DNA from: Bacteroidales bacterium
GTDB taxonomy: Bacteria > Bacteroidota > Bacteroidia > Bacteroidales > JAOZVK01
DNA length: 5,340 nucleotides
Assembly: GCA_029938185.1 (NCBI GenBank)
Contig: JAOZVK010000415.1
Coordinates: forward strand, 1-5,340
Direction of reading: 5' to 3'
Program-made: the position numbers and the translations under genes
Shown: in pieces, positions 5,084 to 5,340 of the stretch
Position numbering within the stretch: the stretch's first letter is position 1
How the letters are laid out: the number at the start of each line of letters is the position of its first letter
The notes under the pieces: generated by a model
Told to the model about the DNA's origin: nothing
Database searches by the model: none
The model's input: only the letters and a program-made list of their open reading frames with translations

Positions 5084-5340
5084 ATTAAATTGTTGAAAAA
5101 TACATATTTAAACGATTTGACAAACAAAGAGGATGGAAAATTTACGCATTAATAATTTTTGATTTTGCCAAAATTTCGCAAGTTGTTTTTTTTCAAAAAA
5201 TACGTTATTAAGTTTCTGAAAAATAGATATTTAAGAAATTTGATAAACAAAAAAGGCGGAAAATTTACGGTTCGATAGATTTTAATATTTTCGCAAAAAT
5301 CCGCAAGTTGATAATTTTTCAAAAAACGATGTTTAAATTT
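5084..5340. repeat. Two diverged tandem copies of a 123-126 bp non-coding unit, probably continuing past the window
   Basis: Unit 1 spans about 5084-5206 and unit 2 about 5207-5332; the last bases may begin a third. Shared blocks in the same order include ATTAA then TGAAAAATA (5094/5217), ATATTTAA, ATTTG with AAACAAA, GGAAAATTTACG (5135/5258), CGCAAGTTG (5177/5302) and TTTCAAAAAA. The offset is 123 bases on the left side, rising to 125-126 on the right through small indels. Each unit also has a small near-palindrome (ATTTTGCCAAAAT in unit 1, ATTTTCGCAAAAAT in unit 2). No plus-strand ORF is maintained. Minus-strand frames are open only for short stretches. The array starts three bases after the stop of the small ORF. 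Confidence 0.72.

Noticed and set aside
5234..5340. Minus-strand open frame entering from the right edge
   Set aside because: Its roughly 35 codons lie within the tandem repeat unit. The corresponding frame in the other unit gives only a similarly short peptide. Openness here is more likely a product of T-rich sequence than of coding.
5084..5340. CRISPR array
   Set aside because: The units are about 125 bp and diverged along their whole length. There are no short identical repeats separated by unique spacers.

Overview
This is an AT-rich window (roughly 70-75% A+T by eye) that most resembles a member of the Bacteroidota. Three things support this: a good TTTG-N19-TAnnTTTG promoter ahead of the main operon, genes without Shine-Dalgarno sequences and with A-rich leaders, and a Lys/Ile/Asn-rich proteome. 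No taxonomic marker gene is present, so the assignment is an inference.

Layout. Positions 1-54 may hold the last codons of an upstream gene. Positions 55-474 carry no convincing gene. They contain a long imperfect inverted repeat (243-314), a possible decayed minus-strand mini-ORF (171-282) and the operon promoter (427-457). Positions 475-4584 are one tightly packed plus-strand operon of three genes. The first is a 457-residue endonuclease with a C-terminal DUF3883/PD-(D/E)XK domain. The other two are distinct amino-methyltransferases, each with a DPFxGSGTT SAM-binding motif and an SPPY catalytic motif. The first junction overlaps by 8 nt and the second by 4 nt (ATGA), which suggests translational coupling. 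A 35-bp imperfect hairpin (4595-4676) follows the operon. Next comes a small ORF of about 126 codons (4702-5081) that resembles STAS/SpoIIAA-like proteins; its only plausible ATG is separated from the body of the gene by a run of nine A's that breaks the frame. From 5084 to the window end there are two diverged tandem copies of a 123-126 bp non-coding unit, probably continuing beyond the window.

Function. The three-gene operon is best read as a Type II restriction-modification system. One nuclease with two separate SPPY-type methyltransferases is the usual arrangement when the recognition site is asymmetric and each strand needs its own enzyme (Type IIS-like). The recognition sequence cannot be read from the DNA. 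A short shared motif (CCACC, spacer, AAGTTACCG) lies on both sides of the operon, at 375-397 and 4667-4683. Together with the hairpin just inside the right copy, it suggests that the system sits in the genome as a mobile cassette or island insert. This is a hypothesis and not a demonstrated element.
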